A stretch of DNA of 18,953 bases from Pseudomonadota bacterium. Its GTDB lineage: Bacteria > Pseudomonadota > Gammaproteobacteria > Xanthomonadales > Xanthomonadaceae. The notes beneath the pieces were generated by a model. The model worked only from the letters and a program-made list of their open reading frames with translations. It was not told where the DNA came from and searched no databases. The translations under genes were made by a program, and so were the position numbers. Location: the NCBI GenBank assembly GCA_023423605.1, contig JAFAFF010000080.1:1-18953 (forward strand), read 5' to 3'. Of the stretch, positions 15,528 through 18,953 are shown piece by piece. Positions within the stretch are counted from its first letter, which is position 1; every line of letters begins with the position of its first letter.

Positions 15528-17020
15528 ACCCGGCCGCGCCCCCCCTGTCCTACGCCTTTGCCAAGCGCCACGGAGTGCTGGCCGGCGCCCCCGGCGAAGG
15601 CGATACCACCGCAGCCGCCATGCCGGTAACGGTATGGATGCGCGAAGGCGCCGGCACGGCAGCGCTTGTCGAAGCGCGTCGCGTGCTCGGGCGTCCGCTG
15701 CTTGTGCAGGCGCTGGATCCGGCCGGTTTCGACCGGCAGTTATCCGATGTCTATGCCGACGCGTCGATGGGCGATGCCGCCAATGTCGGCGATCTGGGCC
15801 TGCATGGCGGACTGGACGCGCTGCTGGAGGACATCCCCAGCGCCGCCGACCTGCTGGAAAGCCAGGGCGATGCGCCGATCATCCGCATCATCAACGGGAT
15901 CATCGCCGAGGCGGCACGCCTCGGCGCCTCCGACGTACATATCGAATCGTTCGAATCGGCCTTGCGCGTTCGCTTCCGCATCGACGGAGTGATGCGCGAA
16001 GCCGCTCAGCTGCCGGCACGCATCGCACCGCTGCTGGTATCGCGGGTAAAGGTCATGGCACGCCTGGACATCGCCGAACGGCGCGTGCCGCAGGATGGTC
16101 GCGTCTCGCTGTCGATGGGCGCGCGCCCCTTGGACGTTCGCGTCTCCACCCTGCCCACCCGAGGAGGCGAACGCGTGGTGCTGCGCATCCTGCACAAGGA
16201 CCAGGAAGCGATGTCGCTGGAACGGCTCGGCATGGACGCGGCGACACTTGCCGCTCTGCGTCGTGCGTTGCGCGTCCCGAATGGCATCGTCATGGTCACC
16301 GGCCCCACCGGCTCGGGCAAGACCACCACGCTGTACGCTGCGCTGGCCGCACTCAACGACGGTGAACGAAACATCCTCACCGTCGAGGATCCGGTCGAGT
16401 ACGCAATCGAAGGCATCGGCCAGACCCAGGTCAACACCCGCGTCGGCATGAGCTTCGCGATGGGCCTGCGTGCCATCCTCCGCCAAGACCCGGACGTGCT
16501 GATGGTCGGAGAGATCCGCGACGGCGAAACCGCCGAAGTCGCCGTGCAGGCCAGCCTCACCGGCCACCTGGTACTTTCCACCGTGCATACCAATGATGCC
16601 GCCGGTGCGATAACCCGCCTGCGCGACATCGGAATCGAGCCGTTCCTGCTCGCTTCCTGCCTGCGCCTGGTTCTGGCGCAGCGCCTGTTGCGGCGCCTGT
16701 GCACGCACTGCCGCAAGCCGCGCGCGCCGATGCCGCACGAAGCCGGCATCGGCAGCTACTTCGACGCTGTCGGCTGCAGCCAGTGCGGGCATACCGGCTA
16801 CACCGGTCGCATAGGCATCCATGAAGCAATCGAAGTGGACGAGCACGTGCGTCGGCTGATCGCTGCCGATGCCGGCGAGGACGCGATCGCGGCACTGGCC
16901 TTCGCCAACTCGGGTCGTCTCTCGGACGCGGCCCGGCACTGCGTGGCCAGCGGCCTTACGACACACGAGGAAGCGTTGCGCGTCACACGCCAGGAGGCCG
17001 ACACGCATGCCGATGTTTGA
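15524..17020 (+). CDS. gspE: Type II secretion ATPase GspE
   Basis: The 498-residue cytoplasmic ATPase powers pseudopilus assembly. Walker A is GPTGSGKTTT at 260-269, the Asp box lies around 284-290 (LTVEDPVEY), Walker B is DVLMVGEIRD at 324-333, and the His box LSTVHTNDA follows. The zinc-binding CM domain is intact, with C393-x2-C396 and C418-x2-C421, which separates true GspE proteins from some PilB relatives. The N-terminal region (1-100), which binds GspL, is weakly conserved, as expected. The start overlaps the gspD stop (ATGA), and the 3' end overlaps gspF by 14 bases. Confidence 0.97.
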   Translation: MNPAAPPLSYAFAKRHGVLAGAPGEGDTTAAAMPVTVWMREGAGTAALVEARRVLGRPLLVQALDPAGFDRQLSDVYADASMGDAANVGDLGLHGGLDALLEDIPSAADLLESQGDAPIIRIINGIIAEAARLGASDVHIESFESALRVRFRIDGVMREAAQLPARIAPLLVSRVKVMARLDIAERRVPQDGRVSLSMGARPLDVRVSTLPTRGGERVVLRILHKDQEAMSLERLGMDAATLAALRRALRVPNGIVMVTGPTGSGKTTTLYAALAALNDGERNILTVEDPVEYAIEGIGQTQVNTRVGMSFAMGLRAILRQDPDVLMVGEIRDGETAEVAVQASLTGHLVLSTVHTNDAAGAITRLRDIGIEPFLLASCLRLVLAQRLLRRLCTHCRKPRAPMPHEAGIGSYFDAVGCSQCGHTGYTGRIGIHEAIEVDEHVRRLIAADAGEDAIAALAFANSGRLSDAARHCVASGLTTHEEALRVTRQEADTHADV

Positions 17021-18206
17021 TTACACCGCGCTTGACGACCAGGGCCGCAGCCGCACCGGCATCATCGGTGCCGGCACCGCGCGCGAAGCACGCGAACAGC
17101 TCGAACGGCGCCGACTGGTGCCGGTACGCCTGGAAACGGCTACGCAGCGTCGCGACCCGTCACGGCAGGGCCGCTTTGGTCCGCGTGAACTGGCCATGTT
17201 CACCCGCCAGTTGTCCACCCTGGCCGCCGGCATCCCGCTTGAAGAGGCACTGCGCACCATCGGCGCGCAGAGCGAGCGGCGCGGCGTCCGCCGGGTGGTC
17301 ATGGCCACGCACGCACAGGTACTGGAAGGGCTGCGCCTGGCAGATGCGATGGCACTGCAGGGCAAGGCATTCCCACCGCTGTACCGCGCCATGGTCGCCG
17401 CCGGCGAGCGCTCCGGTGCGCTGCCCGGCATCCTGGAAAGCCTGGCCGACCTGCTGGAACGGCAACAGCAGTTGCGCGGCAAGCTGGTCGGAGCGCTGGT
17501 CTATCCGATCACGCTGGCGGCGACTGCCGTGGTGGTGGTTATAGCGCTCATGGCATTCGTGGTGCCAAAGGTGGTGGAACAGTTCGATTCGATGGGCCGG
17601 GAACTGCCATGGCTGACCCGCATGGTGATCGGGCTGTCCGATGCCATCACGGGCTGGGGCTGGCTGGTGCTGCTGCTGGGCAGCGCAGGAGTCATCGCAT
17701 CTGTCCGCCTGATGCGCCGCGAAAGCGTCCGCCTGCGCGTGGACAGCGCACTGCTGCGGCTGCCGCTGATCGGCAAGGTGATCCGGGACCTGCATGCAGC
17801 GCGCATGGCGCGCACGCTGGCGGTGATGTTGTCCAGCGGCCTGCCGCTGCTGGAGGGGCTGTCGGTGACTGCACGCACGGTAGGCAACCTCGCGCTGCGC
17901 TCTGCCACCCGCAGCATGGTGGTAGCGCTCGACGGCGGCGGCAGCCTTTCGGCGGCGATGAAACATGCCGGCGTGTTCCCGCCCACCCTGCTCTACATGG
18001 CCGGCAGCGGCGAAAGCAGCGGTCGGCTTGGACCCATGCTGGAACGCGGCGCCGATTATCTGGAGCGCGAACTGGACACGTTCTCCAGCGCCACGCTCAG
18101 CCTTCTGGAGCCGGCCATCATCGTCAGCCTCGGCGGTGTCGTCGCCGTGGTCGTGCTGTCGATCCTGCTGCCGATTCTGCAATTCAACTCGCTGGCGCTG
18201 GGCTGA
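17007..18206 (+). CDS. gspF: Type II secretion platform protein GspF
   Basis: This 399-residue inner-membrane protein has two T2SSF repeats (about 64-187 and 265-388) and three predicted membrane segments at about 162-187, 216-235 and 368-392. The repeat signatures FTRQLSTLAAGIPLEEAL and the second-copy ARTLAVMLSSGLPLLEGL are clear. The ATG at 17007 is chosen because AGGAGG (16992-16997) lies nine bases upstream and MPMFDYTALD is the family N-terminus. It contacts GspE and the pseudopilins during assembly. Confidence 0.96.
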   Translation: MPMFDYTALDDQGRSRTGIIGAGTAREAREQLERRRLVPVRLETATQRRDPSRQGRFGPRELAMFTRQLSTLAAGIPLEEALRTIGAQSERRGVRRVVMATHAQVLEGLRLADAMALQGKAFPPLYRAMVAAGERSGALPGILESLADLLERQQQLRGKLVGALVYPITLAATAVVVVIALMAFVVPKVVEQFDSMGRELPWLTRMVIGLSDAITGWGWLVLLLGSAGVIASVRLMRRESVRLRVDSALLRLPLIGKVIRDLHAARMARTLAVMLSSGLPLLEGLSVTARTVGNLALRSATRSMVVALDGGGSLSAAMKHAGVFPPTLLYMAGSGESSGRLGPMLERGADYLERELDTFSSATLSLLEPAIIVSLGGVVAVVVLSILLPILQFNSLALG

Positions 18207-18243
18207 TCCGGCTGCCCCTTCTTCCCGACACGGTGACCCTCCG

Positions 18244-18687
18244 ATGAATAAACGCCCGTTTGCCGCCGCCCGCCCAGCCGCCGGCTTCACCCTGATCGAA
18301 CTGATGGTGGTGATCGTCATCATCGGCCTGCTGGCCACCGTGGTGATGATCAATGTGCTTCCCAGCCAGGATCGTGCGATGAGCGAGAAAGCGCGCGCCG
18401 ATGTATCACTGCTGGAACAGGCGCTGGAAGCGTACCGGCTGGACAACCTCGCCTACCCGCGCACCGAACAGGGACTGCAGGCGCTGCTGCAGCCACCGGC
18501 CGGGCTTGCGCGACCGGAGCGCTATCGCAAGGGCGGCTACATCCGCCGCCTGCCGTCCGACCCCTGGGGCAACCCGTACCAGTACCGCACGCCCGGTCGC
18601 CGCAGCGCGGTGGATGTGTATTCCTTCGGCGCCGATGGCAGCGAAGGCGGCGACGGCGAGAACGCGGACATCGGCAACTGGCAATGA
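18244..18687 (+). CDS. gspG: Type II secretion major pseudopilin GspG
   Basis: This 147-residue prepilin has the type IV peptidase site G14-F15 followed by TLIELMVV, with Glu at +5 of the mature protein. The mature 133 residues contain the conserved DPWGNPYQY and the C-terminal calcium-binding loop SFGADGSEGGDGENADIGNW. This is diagnostic of GspG rather than of the minor pseudopilins. It starts 37 bases after gspF, the only gap in the operon so far, with no strong ribosome site. Prepilin peptidase is not encoded in the window and must be supplied elsewhere (PilD). Confidence 0.97.
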   Translation: MNKRPFAAARPAAGFTLIELMVVIVIIGLLATVVMINVLPSQDRAMSEKARADVSLLEQALEAYRLDNLAYPRTEQGLQALLQPPAGLARPERYRKGGYIRRLPSDPWGNPYQYRTPGRRSAVDVYSFGADGSEGGDGENADIGNWQ

Positions 18688-18953
18688 TGTCCGGTGCGGC
18701 CCCCGCACGCAGCCCTGCCTGTCCGCCTCCGCGGACCGCGCACGGTTTTTCACTGCTTGAACTGATGCTGGTGGTGGCGATCATTGGCATGGCAACCACC
18801 GTCGTGCTGCTGACCCTGCCCGATGGAGACGCCGCGCTGCACCGGCAGGCCGATGGTTTCGCCGCGCACCTGCGCCGTGCGCAGGAAACCGCAATCCTCG
18901 GCGGCCGCACGGTGCGCGTTGCGGTCGAACCCGGTGGCTACCGTTTCGCACGG
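18684..18953 (+). CDS. gspH: Type II secretion minor pseudopilin GspH, N-terminal part
   Basis: The ATG at 18684 overlaps the gspG stop (ATGA); a second ATG follows at 18687. The 90 visible codons give a long leader of 21 residues, the prepilin site G21-F22 followed by SLLELMLVVAIIGM, and the helix of a pseudopilin with RRAQETAILGGRTVRV, typical of GspH. The gene is cut by the right edge of the window. Confidence 0.88.
   Translation, partial: MMSGAAPARSPACPPPRTAHGFSLLELMLVVAIIGMATTVVLLTLPDGDAALHRQADGFAAHLRRAQETAILGGRTVRVAVEPGGYRFAR

Noticed and set aside
1..18953. CRISPR arrays, toxin-antitoxin pairs, anti-phage systems or insertion sequences
   Set aside because: No repeat-spacer pattern, transposase motif or defence gene was seen on either strand; the gene content is conserved core plus secretion genes.

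Overview
The window is high-GC chromosomal DNA from a gammaproteobacterium of the Xanthomonadaceae, most likely the genus Stenotrophomonas. Three things point there: the gcvR-bcp-phoH order, a type II secretion operon in the order C-D-E-F-G-H (the Xcs/Gsp type, not the Xps type), and one GTAG-ended palindrome of the kind known as SMAG repeats in S. maltophilia. The genus is inferred; no database search was possible. Genes are tightly packed. The longest stretch without a protein gene holds the tRNA array, and the other intergenic gaps are at most about 230 bases.

Layout. (1) Bases 1-5203, plus strand, housekeeping: the 3' end of a GcvR-like ACT protein, a Bcp/PrxQ peroxiredoxin with its own terminator, a PIN-PhoH ATPase overlapping an unrecognised small lipoprotein, a DUF1275 (YoaK-type) membrane protein, a SMAG-like hairpin, then thiD overlapping an alpha/beta hydrolase. 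(2) Bases 5220-5645: a complete transcription unit of three identical tRNA-Arg(ACG) genes, with a sigma70-type promoter at one end and a TTCG-loop terminator at the other. (3) Bases 5753-7964: an isochorismatase-fold hydrolase (plus strand), then a DUF488 protein and a prolyl-4-hydroxylase-type 2OG-Fe(II) oxygenase (both minus strand). (4) Bases 8176-18953, plus strand: a large lipoprotein with a proline-rich linker and a predicted beta-helix body, a TonB-dependent receptor with its terminator, then gspC-gspD-gspE-gspF-gspG-gspH, which runs off the right edge.

The last block looks like one functional module. The type II secretion system moves folded periplasmic proteins across the outer membrane. 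The lipoprotein next to it is a plausible substrate, and the TonB-dependent receptor could import a ligand that the lipoprotein captures. From memory, a similar grouping (secreted lipoprotein, TonB-dependent receptor, T2SS) exists in Caulobacter, where the lipoprotein ElpS is exported under phosphate starvation. The prolyl hydroxylase is divergently transcribed from the lipoprotein, whose linker is rich in prolines, which suggests a testable enzyme-substrate link. No phage, transposase, CRISPR or anti-phage gene was found, and nothing here is clearly an undescribed system. The lipoprotein-receptor-T2SS module with its hydroxylase neighbour is the most interesting part.
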